A stretch of 64,000 bases of DNA from Pseudomonadota bacterium (GTDB lineage Bacteria > Pseudomonadota > Gammaproteobacteria > Xanthomonadales > Xanthomonadaceae). The stretch spans positions 120,488-184,487 of the forward strand of contig JAEWZE010000048.1 of the NCBI GenBank assembly GCA_023395465.1. Reading direction: 5' to 3'. A program made the translations under genes and the position numbers. The notes below the pieces were generated by a model that saw nothing but the letters and a program-made list of their open reading frames with translations, searched no databases and had not been told where the DNA came from. Position 1 is the first letter of the stretch. Every line of letters begins with the position of its first letter. Of this stretch, positions 34,255 through 43,731 are shown piece after piece.

Positions 34255-34872
34255 ATGGAAAGAAACACCGGAATAGCCGCATTTCGCTGTGCGGCGACAC
34301 TTCTCGCAGCGGGCCTGCTGACCGCCTGCGTCTCCTCTGGACCGGCCAAGTTCGCCTGCCCGGCAGAGCAGACGGGCTACGGCTGCAAGTCCACGCTGGA
34401 GGTCTACGGGATCACCAGCCAGCCAGGCGTCACCGACGCGCGGCAGCTGACGGCCAAGGAGCGCCGGGCGGGCCGTCGCGCCAGTTCCTCTCCCGCTCCG
34501 CTGATCCTGACCAATGCCCATGCCACGAGCGTGCGCGGGGAGTCGCTGGCCCTCGCCGCGCCGGTTCAGCAGGACATGGGCGCATTCGTTGCGCCGGCCG
34601 CGCTGTCCCTGGGTCCCAGCACGAACCTGGATCTCGCTGCCGAATCCCCTGTCGCCCGGATGCCTGCGCAAGTCATGCGCATCTGGATCGCGCCGTGGAC
34701 TGATGAGCGCGGCGATCTGCATCGCCCCAGCCACATCTACACCGAAATCGTCGCTCGCCGCTGGGCGGTGGGCGGAGATGTGCGCGCCGAATCCGGCGGG
34801 CAAGCCAGCTTCGACCCCAACGGGCCGATGGTCCCAACCACCCTCCATGAAGGAAACCGACATGCACGATGA
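34255..34872 (+). CDS. traV: TraV, outer-membrane lipoprotein (VirB7-like)
   Basis: 205 residues. Lipoprotein signal with lipobox LTAC (Cys25). The mature start CVSSGPAKFACPAEQTGYGCKSTLEVY matches TraV in having two further cysteines close to the N-terminus. The C-terminal WIAPWTDERGDLHRPSHIY is also typical. The stop overlaps the pilin gene start. No SD is visible, in keeping with a very short leader. Confidence 0.9.
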   Translation: MERNTGIAAFRCAATLLAAGLLTACVSSGPAKFACPAEQTGYGCKSTLEVYGITSQPGVTDARQLTAKERRAGRRASSSPAPLILTNAHATSVRGESLALAAPVQQDMGAFVAPAALSLGPSTNLDLAAESPVARMPAQVMRIWIAPWTDERGDLHRPSHIYTEIVARRWAVGGDVRAESGGQASFDPNGPMVPTTLHEGNRHAR

Positions 34873-35209
34873 TGTGACTCCGAGCCAGGTTGCTGCGGGG
34901 AAGAACCGGCCGAAGGTGAGCCGCGTTCTTGCCTGTCTCGCCCTGTGCACCCTGATGCTGCTGCCCGCGCTGGCCTTCGCCTCCGACACCGGCGGCGACG
35001 ACCTGGGCCTGGACGGCCTGCTCGAATGGCTCCGCAACCTGCTGATGGGTCCACTGGGCAAAATCGGCGCCCTCTGCGCGTTCGCCGTGGCGATCGTCAA
35101 GGGCATCTTCCAGGGTTCGATCCTGGGCTTCCTGACGGGCATCGGCTTCTCGGTGGCCTTCTACTACGGCCCCGACATCATCCTGGGCGTGTTCGGCGCC
35201 ACGATCTAA
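34862..35209 (+). CDS. traA: TraA-like pilin precursor
   Basis: 115 residues, ATG 34862 overlapping traV by 11 bp. Long leader with a helix ending ALAFA (cleavage before SDTGGDD, about residue 41). The mature pilin of ~75 residues has two hydrophobic segments joined by a short GKIGALCAF/KGIFQG hinge. This fits an F-type pilin; its position between traV and traC agrees. Confidence 0.85.
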   Translation: MHDDVTPSQVAAGKNRPKVSRVLACLALCTLMLLPALAFASDTGGDDLGLDGLLEWLRNLLMGPLGKIGALCAFAVAIVKGIFQGSILGFLTGIGFSVAFYYGPDIILGVFGATI

Positions 35210-35231
35210 CCGGACACTGGAGGCGGTAACG

Positions 35232-37718
35232 ATGGAACGGACCGAGGTGCTGGCCCAGATGCTGGGCGTGCTCCACGCTTTCGACGAAGACACAGGCATG
35301 TTCCTGGTCTGTCCGGACAAGTTGGCCTTCGGAGTGGTGGCATCCCCGCTTGCGGGCGGGGATGACGCCACTGCCGACAAGATCAACATGATTCTGCAGC
35401 TGCCGTGGCCGGCGGAAACGCTGGTCCAATTCTGCTGCTACACCTCTCCCGACCTTCTCCGCATCACCACCCAGTACGAGGATCTGCGTTCGGGGGTGAA
35501 GGACTCGCTGATGAAGAAGGCGACGCGGGAGCATGTCGAGTTCATGCGCCGCAGCGCCCTGCGTCCCTATGACGCCAACAGCGGTGCGCGCCTGCGCAAC
35601 ACCCAGCTGATCATCACCGTCCAGATGCCCTACAAGGGCTCGGAGCCGGACGAGATCACCCTCGAGCTTGCCCGCGAGCTTCGCGGCAGCTTCGAGCAGA
35701 CGCTCCGCTCCGCGGGCGTTCGATTCAACACGATGCGGCCGCGCGACTACATCCGCATCCTTGAAACCATGCTCAACCAGGGGCCTGACGCCGGCTGGAA
35801 GAACACGCCTCTGGTCACCTACGACGAGAACCAGCTGGTCTGCGCGCAGGTGGTCGACCCTGGCTCGGCCATCGACGTCGATGAGGACGGCTTGTGGGTG
35901 AACGGATGCACTCGCGTGCGCGTGCTGTCGCCCAAGCGGTACCCGGACGCACCTTACTTCGGCCTGGCCATGCGCTACCTGACCGACCCTGAGCACGGCG
36001 CCCGCGGCATCCGCGAGAACGCGCTGATCACGCTCAATGTCCTGCTCGGAGACCGCAAGAAGGAGACGGACAAGCTCGAGCAGAGCGAGATGTGGAACAC
36101 GAAGCAGGCCTCGTCGCCAATCTCCAAGTACGTGCGCCACTTCCGCGACAAGCGCGAGAGCCTGCAGTCCATCCTCGATCCAGTACGCGCCGGCGACCGC
36201 CCGGTGAAGGCGTACGTCTCCATGGCCCTGTTCGTCCACGGCGAGAACGCTAGCCCCGAGGAGCGCCGCGCTACCGAGCGCAAGGCCACCGCCGCGGTGG
36301 CCAACGCCCAGGCGTACTGGCGCGAGTTCGGCTACCAGATGCTCCCCGAGCGCTTCATGGTGGCTCCCTTCTTCTTCCAGATGCTTCCCTTCGCCGGCGA
36401 CGCCGCAATGCGCAAGGCATCGGAGCGCTACCGGCCCATGGCTGGCATCCACGCCGTGTGCCTGGCGCCGGTGCTGGGCGAGTGGCGCGGCACCGGCACG
36501 CCGCTGATGACCCTGTTCGCCCGAGACGGCCAGGTGCAGCCAATCTCGCCGTGGGACACCGAGGGCGGCATGAACTTCATGGTCTGCGCGGCGACCGGCT
36601 CCGGTAAGTCGGTTTTCGCCCAGGCGCTGATCTCGGCCATGAACTCCATCGGCGGCAAGGCATGGGTGCTGGACATTGGCTCCAGCTACCGGAACCTGTG
36701 CGAGACGAACGGCGGCCAGTACCTGTCGTTCGGTCCCAACGACGACATCCGCATGCCGATCTTCGAGGATGTCACGAGCTTCGAGGACCAGGTCGACCTG
36801 CTGACCGACCTGATGGCTGTGATGATCGCCCCGCGCGATGGCCTGAACGAGTTCCAGACCGCCTACCTCAAGCACACCATCGAGAAGGCCTGGGAGGAGA
36901 CCAAGCACCAGACGACGATCGACCGGATTGCCGAGCTGCTTTCGCAAGCTGACCGCACCGACATCAGCGACCTTGCTTTGCAGCTCCGCCCGTTCACGAG
37001 CGTTGGCAGTTACGGCCGATTCTTCCGCGGCCCCAGCAACATCAACTTCAACCGCGACATGGTCGTGGTCGAACTGTCGGACCTGAAGGAAAAGCCGCTC
37101 CTGCAGCGCGTGATCCTGCTGGTCCTGATGAACAAGATCAGCTCTGCCATCTACCGGGGCGATCGCAGCCGCAAGCAGATGCTCCTGATCGATGAGGCCT
37201 GGGAGCTGCTCTCGGCCGACGCCACCGCGACCTTCGTGGAAAAGGCCTACCGCCAGTTCCGTAAGCACGCCGCCTCGGTGGGTGTGGTCACGCAGTCCGT
37301 GATGGACGTGTACGACACCAAGGGGGGCCGCGCGATGGCGGATAACACGGAGCACTTCTACCTGCTCAGGCAGAAGGCAGAGTCCATCGAGGGCATCCGC
37401 AAGGAGAACCGTCTGTCGATCGGCGACTGGGGCTACGACAAGCTCAAGACCGTGCACACCGACCGCGGCAAGTACGCCGAGATCATGTGCATCACGCCCT
37501 ACGGCACGGGCATTGGTCGGCTGGTGCTGAACAACTTCCAGAAGGTTCTGTTCTCGACCACCCCGGAAGACGTCGTGGCGATCAAGAAGCTGCGCGACCA
37601 GGGCCTGGATCTCGGTGATGCCGTTGGCGTGCTCGTGCGCGAGCGCTTCGGCGAGGGCAGCGACTACGTGGTCAACATGCCGGCGCCTGCCCGTCCCAAG
37701 GTGGAGGTTGCGGCATGA
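35232..37718 (+). CDS. traC: TraC, VirB4-like pilus-assembly ATPase
   Basis: 828 residues. N-terminal TraC domain, then a RecA-type ATPase with Walker A ATGSGKS near residue 458 and Walker B LLIDEAW near 652. C-terminal VRERFGEGSDYVVNM completes the family length (~800-880). Energises pilus assembly at the inner membrane. It starts 22 bp after the pilin stop and overlaps the next gene by 4 bp. Confidence 0.94.
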   Translation: MERTEVLAQMLGVLHAFDEDTGMFLVCPDKLAFGVVASPLAGGDDATADKINMILQLPWPAETLVQFCCYTSPDLLRITTQYEDLRSGVKDSLMKKATREHVEFMRRSALRPYDANSGARLRNTQLIITVQMPYKGSEPDEITLELARELRGSFEQTLRSAGVRFNTMRPRDYIRILETMLNQGPDAGWKNTPLVTYDENQLVCAQVVDPGSAIDVDEDGLWVNGCTRVRVLSPKRYPDAPYFGLAMRYLTDPEHGARGIRENALITLNVLLGDRKKETDKLEQSEMWNTKQASSPISKYVRHFRDKRESLQSILDPVRAGDRPVKAYVSMALFVHGENASPEERRATERKATAAVANAQAYWREFGYQMLPERFMVAPFFFQMLPFAGDAAMRKASERYRPMAGIHAVCLAPVLGEWRGTGTPLMTLFARDGQVQPISPWDTEGGMNFMVCAATGSGKSVFAQALISAMNSIGGKAWVLDIGSSYRNLCETNGGQYLSFGPNDDIRMPIFEDVTSFEDQVDLLTDLMAVMIAPRDGLNEFQTAYLKHTIEKAWEETKHQTTIDRIAELLSQADRTDISDLALQLRPFTSVGSYGRFFRGPSNINFNRDMVVVELSDLKEKPLLQRVILLVLMNKISSAIYRGDRSRKQMLLIDEAWELLSADATATFVEKAYRQFRKHAASVGVVTQSVMDVYDTKGGRAMADNTEHFYLLRQKAESIEGIRKENRLSIGDWGYDKLKTVHTDRGKYAEIMCITPYGTGIGRLVLNNFQKVLFSTTPEDVVAIKKLRDQGLDLGDAVGVLVRERFGEGSDYVVNMPAPARPKVEVAA

Positions 37719-38143
37719 CGGTGGAACAAGACCAGGCGGCGGCGCCGTTTGAGCCGGCCGCGCGCTCGCGCCTGAAGCTCGGCGCGGTGATGGACCTGGC
37801 GGCGCCGGCGATGTTGGCCCTGGTGGTCAGCGTGGGGGTGGGTCTCTACTTCGAGCGCCGCGCCGACGCGAGGATCCACGACGCGCTGATGGCGCGTCCT
37901 GACATCGCCGTCGTCAACGACATCGGCCTCGTCCAGCTGGCGATCAGCAACGGTGCGAACCGCTATAACGCGCAGGAGATCACCGCCGAGATCGAACGGA
38001 TGATCAAGGGCGCCGGGCTGGAGGACACGATTCTCGTGAGCCGCTCGATGGTCATGTACGCACCGAGCGAGGCCACCATCGAGGTGGCTGAGGCCAAGCC
38101 CCAGGTGGAGCTGAAGGCCGCTGCGCGCGGGATCGGCCCGTAA
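37715..38143 (+). CDS. TrbI-like inner-membrane protein
   Basis: 142 residues: basic head, one helix (about 28-46), periplasmic part with MARPDIAVVNDIGLVQLAIS. The size and the place between traC and the S26-type gene fit F-type TrbI, but sequence likeness is modest. It starts in an ATGA overlap with traC; its stop overlaps the next ATG (TAATG). Confidence 0.6.
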   Translation: MTVEQDQAAAPFEPAARSRLKLGAVMDLAAPAMLALVVSVGVGLYFERRADARIHDALMARPDIAVVNDIGLVQLAISNGANRYNAQEITAEIERMIKGAGLEDTILVSRSMVMYAPSEATIEVAEAKPQVELKAAARGIGP

Positions 38144-38673
38144 TGGCCGCCCCGCGGGCAGACCGCGGCAGACTCCTCCGCAAGCGAGCAGCGGTGGTGG
38201 CCATCGCGGTCGCCGGCATCGTCGGCAGCGCCCATGCGGTGCATGCGAATTGGCGCCTGGCGCATGACCAGAGCGAGCACGCCTGCCTCGATCCCTACCG
38301 CTGGTTCCTGGTGAGCCTCAGCGGCCCTGCAGCTCCGGCAACGGGCGAGATCGTGACGTTCAAGACCGAGGGGGTCGCGCTCTACAAGGACGGAACGCTG
38401 TTCACCAAGCAGGTGCTCGCTGGGCCGGGCGCGCTGGTGAGGACGACTTCCGCAGGCGTGGAGGTCGACGGCCGCCTGCTGCCCTATACCCCGCGGGCCA
38501 TCGAACGGCTGGCAAGCGCCGGCGCCCCGGTGGCACGCGAGCAGGCGCGGGAGTACCGCGTCGGCGTCGGAGAGATATTCGTGATCGGCACCAACCCGCT
38601 TTCCTACGACTCGCGCTACTACGGCCCTGTGAAGGTCAGCTCTATCATCGGCACCGCGAGGGCGCTGTGGTGA
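38143..38673 (+). CDS. TrhF/TraF-like S26 signal-peptidase-family protein
   Basis: 176 residues, one N-terminal membrane helix. The S26 fold is suggested by TGEIVTFKTEG, FTKQVLAGPGA (general Lys box) and IGTNPLSYDSRYYGPV (C-terminal box). The position of the catalytic Ser (usual S-x-P) reads ACLDPYRW, so the nucleophile appears to be replaced by Cys or lost. In IncHI and SXT the TrhF protein sits at this position in the operon, possibly maturing pilin. Confidence 0.75.
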   Translation: MAAPRADRGRLLRKRAAVVAIAVAGIVGSAHAVHANWRLAHDQSEHACLDPYRWFLVSLSGPAAPATGEIVTFKTEGVALYKDGTLFTKQVLAGPGALVRTTSAGVEVDGRLLPYTPRAIERLASAGAPVAREQAREYRVGVGEIFVIGTNPLSYDSRYYGPVKVSSIIGTARALW

Positions 38674-39998
38674 GCCGCGCCCGCATGCTCATCACCGGGC
38701 TGGCCGTGTGCCTGGCCGGCGCCTCCAACGCCCAGCCCCCGTCGTCCGACGCGGACGTTGACTCGCTTGCCGCTCGTGCCCGCGCAAACGCGGCCGCCTA
38801 CGAGCAGGAGGTGGCGCCGTCGCAGGGTTTCACGATCGAGGAGCTGGCCGACTTCGTCCGCCACTCAGAGGAGAACTCGGCCGAGCTGCTGGGTGAAGAG
38901 CTGGCGGACCTGCCGTCCATCGTGGACACGGCGCGCGAGACCTACGCGCAGGACATGGAGTCGGTGCGCGAACGGACGCTGGAGATCTTCGAGCAGGGGC
39001 TGGACTTGGCCCGCGACTTGGCCGGCTCGCAGATCGAGGCGCTCGAGCGATCGGGACAGATCCCGGGGGAGAGTCCGGAGGACGCCCGCTGGAAGAAGCC
39101 ACGCTTCCGACTCTTCATCTCGCAATCCATGCCGGACGCTGAGGTCAAGGCGCTGGTGGACCTGGCCAAGGAAGACCCGAGCCTGGTGCTGGTGCTGCGC
39201 GGCCTCAAGCCCGACCAGAACATCACCGAGGTCTATACGTGGATCGGCCGGATGCTCAAGCCTCTGCGCGTTGACGCGCCCATGCCGGCGATCACCATCG
39301 ACCCTGCGCCCTTTGCCGTCCTGGGCGTTGACCAGGCGCCTGTGCTGGCCGAGTACGACGAGGAGGGCAAGCTGCTGTCCTTCGCGCTGGGAATGACGTC
39401 CCGCCACTGGCTGGCCGAGCAGACCGAGAAGGGCAGGCGCGGCAACCTGGGCGCCTACGGCCCAACCGTGCCGGTGGCCGAGGTGGACCTGATCGAGGTG
39501 ATCAAGGCCAAGGCCGAAGCCTACGACTGGGCGGCCTCCGCCGAGGGTGCGCTGGACCGGTTCTGGGCGCGCACACCGGCCCACGACCTGCCGAGATCGC
39601 CGCGCGAGCGCGTGCGCATGCTCGACCCGACCTTCGAGGTGACCCAGTCCATCGAGGCGCCAGACGGCACCGTTATCGCGGCCGTGGGCGACAGGGTGAA
39701 CCCGCTCGACGCCATTCCGGTCATGAGCACGCTGCTGTTTTTCAACCCGGCCGACGCTGACCAGGTGGCCTGGGCGAAGAAGGCCGTGGCGAAGTACCGC
39801 AACGGCCCGCTGACGGTGATGGCCAGCCAGCTGCGCAGCCTGGACGGCCTGGACGGACTCGGCACGCTCTCCACGCAGATCGGCGCGCGCGTGTTCTCCC
39901 TGCCCGAGGACGTGCGCCGCACCTTCCACATCGAACGCGTGCCCACGGTGGTGACCGCCCAGGGCAACGTCTTCCACATCCACGAACAGGTGCCCTGA
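38670..39998 (+). CDS. traW: TrbC-TraW fusion protein
   Basis: 442 residues from GTG 38670 (overlaps the preceding stop; 38667 GTG also possible). Signal peptide, helical linker rich in Glu/Arg (30-135), a TrbC domain with RFRLFISQSMPDAEVKALV (about 145-235), then a TraW domain beginning LGAYGPTVPVAEVDLIEV (about 270 on). Fusion of TrbC and TraW into one chain is known for SXT/IncHI-type systems. Periplasmic, needed for pilus extension. Confidence 0.88.
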   Translation: MSRARMLITGLAVCLAGASNAQPPSSDADVDSLAARARANAAAYEQEVAPSQGFTIEELADFVRHSEENSAELLGEELADLPSIVDTARETYAQDMESVRERTLEIFEQGLDLARDLAGSQIEALERSGQIPGESPEDARWKKPRFRLFISQSMPDAEVKALVDLAKEDPSLVLVLRGLKPDQNITEVYTWIGRMLKPLRVDAPMPAITIDPAPFAVLGVDQAPVLAEYDEEGKLLSFALGMTSRHWLAEQTEKGRRGNLGAYGPTVPVAEVDLIEVIKAKAEAYDWAASAEGALDRFWARTPAHDLPRSPRERVRMLDPTFEVTQSIEAPDGTVIAAVGDRVNPLDAIPVMSTLLFFNPADADQVAWAKKAVAKYRNGPLTVMASQLRSLDGLDGLGTLSTQIGARVFSLPEDVRRTFHIERVPTVVTAQGNVFHIHEQVP

Positions 39999-40023
39999 TG
40001 CACCCCACCCCGAAGGGAATCCC

Positions 40024-40206
40024 ATGCTCGTTCTGACGCGCCGCGACGGCGAAGGCCTCCGCATCGGCAAGGACATCTTCGTCCACCTGATCCGCACCAA
40101 GGACGGCGAAGTGCGCGTAGGCATTGACGCGCCGCGTGCCGTGGATGTCGTGCGCCTTGAGCTGCTGCCGGAAAAAGGCAGGACGGCGCGGGAGGCTGGA
40201 AAGTGA
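40024..40206 (+). CDS. csrA: CsrA/RsmA-family RNA-binding regulator
   Basis: 60 residues, close to full-length CsrA (61). RNA-binding residues are retained: L4, R6, R7 (MLVLTRRDGE) and R44 (VVRLELL); the core IGKDIFVHLI and VRVGIDAPRAV matches. It should form the domain-swapped dimer that binds GGA in hairpin loops. It lies inside the tra operon, 25 bp after traW, and overlaps the traU start by 4 bp. Element-borne CsrA proteins are known; likely targets are the element's own structured leaders or host Csr mRNAs. Confidence 0.92.
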   Translation: MLVLTRRDGEGLRIGKDIFVHLIRTKDGEVRVGIDAPRAVDVVRLELLPEKGRTAREAGK

Positions 40207-41219
40207 AACGCCGCCCCTCCCGCCTGTACGCCGCGGCGCTCGTGCTGGGCGCCATTCTGGCCGCTCCGGCCGCAATCGCTGCCACGCCCGGCTGCCCGGA
40301 CGCAAAGACCTTCAGCAGCGGCGCCTTCATGTCCGACCTTTGCTGGTCCTGCATGTTCCCGATGCAGATTGGCGTGGCGGCGGGCGACACCTTTCCGCAG
40401 GATGCCGCCGCGCCCGTCTGCGTCTGCCCTAGCGCGGCTCTGATGGGTGTCCCGACGCCGGGCATCTCGGTGGGCATGTGGCAGCCCAATCACCTGGTGG
40501 AAACGGTACGCAAGCCCGGCTGCTTCCCCAGCATTGGCTCCTCTACCGGCCTGGCCTCGACGTTGTCGCTGCTCCAGGGAGGCGGGCAGGAAAAGCCCGA
40601 CGACACGGGTTACCACTCCACGCACATCTACACGTTCCCGGTCGGCGCGATGACCGACATGTTGACCTCGTCGGTGTGCACCACCACCGCCAGCTACGAC
40701 GTGGACATCACCTCGATGTCGGAGATCGACCCGACGCACAGCGATCCGATGCTGTCCATGACGGTCAACCCGGAGGCGACGCTGTTCGCCAACGTCATCG
40801 CACAGGCGGTGTGCATTGCAGACTCGCTGGCCTCCAGCGTCGGCAGGCCGCTGCTCAACGTGTACTGGTGCATGGGATCGTGGGGCAACACGTACCCGCT
40901 GACGGGGCACAACACCAGCCGCTCGCGCCTGCAAAGCTCAGGCCTCAACGGCTCGCGATCGCTGGCCACCTTCCACAAGCGCGGCATGGGCTACAAGACC
41001 TATGGCGACAGCGCCGTTTGCGCATCGCACACCGAGATGCTGCTGCCGAAGCAGCAATACAAGTACCAGGTGCTCTATCCGATGCCCCAGAAGGATGGCA
41101 ACGACTGGATGGGCCGCAGCACGCTTCTCTCTCGCGAATGGCGACACCTGCCAATCGTCGGCGAGGACTGGGTGCAGGTTCTCTCGAACTACGTCAACTG
41201 CTGTGTCCATATTCCATAA
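40203..41219 (+). CDS. traU: TraU, mating-pair stabilisation/pilus protein
   Basis: 338 residues, GTG start in a GTGA overlap with csrA. Signal peptide ending AAIAA (about 26). The mature part is Cys-rich (CWSCMFPMQIG, CVCPSAALMGVPTPG) with conserved GMWQPNHLVE and NVYWCMGSWGNTYPLTG. All are hallmarks of TraU. The cysteines explain the need for the DsbC at 30134. Confidence 0.93.
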   Translation: MKRRPSRLYAAALVLGAILAAPAAIAATPGCPDAKTFSSGAFMSDLCWSCMFPMQIGVAAGDTFPQDAAAPVCVCPSAALMGVPTPGISVGMWQPNHLVETVRKPGCFPSIGSSTGLASTLSLLQGGGQEKPDDTGYHSTHIYTFPVGAMTDMLTSSVCTTTASYDVDITSMSEIDPTHSDPMLSMTVNPEATLFANVIAQAVCIADSLASSVGRPLLNVYWCMGSWGNTYPLTGHNTSRSRLQSSGLNGSRSLATFHKRGMGYKTYGDSAVCASHTEMLLPKQQYKYQVLYPMPQKDGNDWMGRSTLLSREWRHLPIVGEDWVQVLSNYVNCCVHIP

Positions 41220-41236
41220 CGGACGTGCGACCAACG

Positions 41237-43729
41237 ATGCGACAGATTCTGCTTTTCGCTCTTCTGGCCACTTCCTTTGCATCAGCTCAAGACGGCGGCG
41301 ATGCCGGCCAGGCTGGCGCCGAGGCCGCGCGACAGATTCTGCAGGACGCCGCTGCGCCCAACGTCAACCTGCAGGGTGGGCGCAATCAGGCTGGCACGTA
41401 CACCTTCAACGGGCAGACCTTCGAAGTCGCCGACATGATGCCGGGCGTGACGCGGTCCGACATGGACCAGATGCAGCAACGCACTCCGCGCGATCTGCAG
41501 CAGCTCGAGCGCGAGGGCGTCGCGGAGTTCAATCGAATGGCGCGCGAGGAAAGCTCGCGCGGCCAGGCGGCCCGCGCGTTGGTTGACAACTCCGCTGCCA
41601 CGGACAACGCGGACGCGGTAGACCTTGCCTGGCTGACCGAGAGCGGCGTCATTCGCGATCGCCTCAACGAGGCGTTCGCCGACTGCACCTCCACAGCGGA
41701 GGTCGTGGCCGGCGAGCCGATTCCAGGCAATCGGTACCGGGAGACAAGCTGCACCCAGGTGCCAACGTCGTACCGGAGCGTGGCTCCGTGCTCGCGCGCC
41801 TTCGAGATCAGCGTGAGGAAGAAGCCAGGCAGTCCACCGCCGGCGCCCGATGCGCCTTCCTGCTCGACACTGGCCGAGCAGCTCGATCCGACGATGTGTC
41901 TGGACTACGAGGTCAAGCACACGTTGGTCTACGACGAAATGTGCGAGGCCGAAGCGACCTCCGCCACGTGCGAGAAGCAGTGGGAGTGCACCAGCCACCG
42001 GCCGCCGCTGGTCGATGAGACAGGGGCGCGCCTGAGCGCCGAGCAAGTCGCGGCGCTTGGCTTGCCGGAGCTCTACCCCGGCGCGGCGCCGACGTGCATG
42101 GCAGCGAGCGTGCGACTGAGCTGCCCTGTCTGCATCGACAATGGGCGCGGTGAGGTCTCTTGCTCGATGGTCAACCCGGAAGAGCCCGAGCCGATGACCT
42201 GCCAGGAGGGCTATCCGCCCAACGATCCGACGTGTACGGAGCGCAAGCGCGAGTGCGTCCTGTGGGATACCTCCGGCACCACTCCGCGCTGCCAACTCGA
42301 GTCGGTGCGCTTCCAGTGCAGCACCCCGGAGCTGATTCCGACCAATCGCGTTCTGGTCGGCAACAGTTGCGAAGCGCAGATCCAGTGCGTGGACGGCAGT
42401 TGCAACGGTGGGCAGGCGACGGAGGATCCGAGCATGTCCATGCAGGAGGCCATGGCACGCCTGGCGGTCACGGACACGATGCTCACCGACCGCAGCTACG
42501 ACTCCGAAGGCCTCGCCGCCGCGGACGGTAGCGGCCAGATGAGCGAACGCCAGCGCGAAGCCTACGACAACATCCGCATGTTCCAGGGCGAGGCGATGAC
42601 CTGCCAGAAGGGCTACGCAGGCCTTGTGGACTGCTGCGGCAAAACGAACACCGACGCCAACGCCGTCTACTGGGAGATCTACCAGCGTGTGAACCGGGAT
42701 CGGCAGGCCGCCCGGCTGGCCGAGGAGGGCGGCACCAGCGCTTGGCGCGAGTGGGAGTCTGGGCGCGCCGACCTGGCCAGCCTGTCCAACCCCTTCACCT
42801 CCATGCGCGACAACGTGATGGGCGGAAGCGGGCGCACGCCCGAGGCGGTCACGATGACGGTGTGGGAGGAATTCATGCGCGTGGCGCGCGAGGTGATCAA
42901 GCCCGGCATGTCGCCGGAGTGGGCCTGCCACGACAGCGAGTTCGACCTGGCGATCCAGCGAGAGGTCGACATGTGCTCCTACGCCGGCACCTTCTGCAGC
43001 AAGCGTGTGCTCGGCGCATGCCTGAAGCGCAAGGAATCCTACTGCTGCTTCAAGTCCCCAATGAGCAAGGCCCTTCGCGCGAGCGCAGAGCCGGGCGGCG
43101 TCCTCAACCACGGCTCGGCGTCCAGCCCGGACTGCAGCGGGCTGCCGATCGATGACCTGGACAAGATCGACTGGAACGCAATCGATTTCACCCGGCTGGC
43201 CGTGTCGATGAATGACGGCGGCGCCTTCGACCGGACCACCGATCCCGCCCGTGCGAGCGAGAACTATACCGGCCAGGGGCAGTCCGGCCAGATGGCCGCG
43301 GGTCGCCAGGACGTGCGCACGCGCAGCGAGGATCGGCTGGGAAGTTTCGATGCCGATGGGGTCCGCACAGGCGTCGCCGATGACGCGCGTTCGCGGGCCT
43401 ACTTCGAACAGACCGAGTCGACCCGAGCCGCAGCACGACTGAGCTTCGTTGCCTCGCGCGCTTTCGGTACCAGCGGCCGTCCCGTACCGGTGACGGTGGT
43501 TAGGCAAGGCTCGCTCGGACCCGCATCGGCCACGATCAGCCTGATCGCGGGGTCGCAAGACACAGCCGGCTTCCTGAGCGAGACCGTCTACTGGGGGAGC
43601 GGCGACACCAGTTCGCGCACCATCAGCCTGATGCCGCCCCGCGGTGCCGCTGGCCAGGTTGTCCTCGAGCTGACCGCGCACGAGGGCTCCGTCCATGGGC
43701 ACGACGTCATCACCGTGGTGGTGGAGTAG
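41237..43729 (+). CDS. traN: TraN, outer-membrane mating-pair stabilisation adhesin
   Basis: 830 residues from ATG 41237 (signal peptide ATSFASAQ). Upstream codons in frame overlap traU and are a shadow. Cys-rich central part (more than 30 Cys, e.g. CEAEATSATCEKQWEC, MTCQEGYPPNDPTC) and C-terminal WACHDSEFDLAIQREVDMCSY, typical of TraN C-terminal region. It recognises the recipient surface. The extreme C-terminus (about 720 on) is a beta-rich extension after GDTSSRT. Confidence 0.9.
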   Translation: MRQILLFALLATSFASAQDGGDAGQAGAEAARQILQDAAAPNVNLQGGRNQAGTYTFNGQTFEVADMMPGVTRSDMDQMQQRTPRDLQQLEREGVAEFNRMAREESSRGQAARALVDNSAATDNADAVDLAWLTESGVIRDRLNEAFADCTSTAEVVAGEPIPGNRYRETSCTQVPTSYRSVAPCSRAFEISVRKKPGSPPPAPDAPSCSTLAEQLDPTMCLDYEVKHTLVYDEMCEAEATSATCEKQWECTSHRPPLVDETGARLSAEQVAALGLPELYPGAAPTCMAASVRLSCPVCIDNGRGEVSCSMVNPEEPEPMTCQEGYPPNDPTCTERKRECVLWDTSGTTPRCQLESVRFQCSTPELIPTNRVLVGNSCEAQIQCVDGSCNGGQATEDPSMSMQEAMARLAVTDTMLTDRSYDSEGLAAADGSGQMSERQREAYDNIRMFQGEAMTCQKGYAGLVDCCGKTNTDANAVYWEIYQRVNRDRQAARLAEEGGTSAWREWESGRADLASLSNPFTSMRDNVMGGSGRTPEAVTMTVWEEFMRVAREVIKPGMSPEWACHDSEFDLAIQREVDMCSYAGTFCSKRVLGACLKRKESYCCFKSPMSKALRASAEPGGVLNHGSASSPDCSGLPIDDLDKIDWNAIDFTRLAVSMNDGGAFDRTTDPARASENYTGQGQSGQMAAGRQDVRTRSEDRLGSFDADGVRTGVADDARSRAYFEQTESTRAAARLSFVASRAFGTSGRPVPVTVVRQGSLGPASATISLIAGSQDTAGFLSETVYWGSGDTSSRTISLMPPRGAAGQVVLELTAHEGSVHGHDVITVVVE

Positions 43730-43731
43730 GC

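Noticed and set aside
40478..41236. Longer traN start upstream
   Set aside because: That stretch overlaps traU in another frame, lacks an SD and would bury the signal peptide that begins at 41237.
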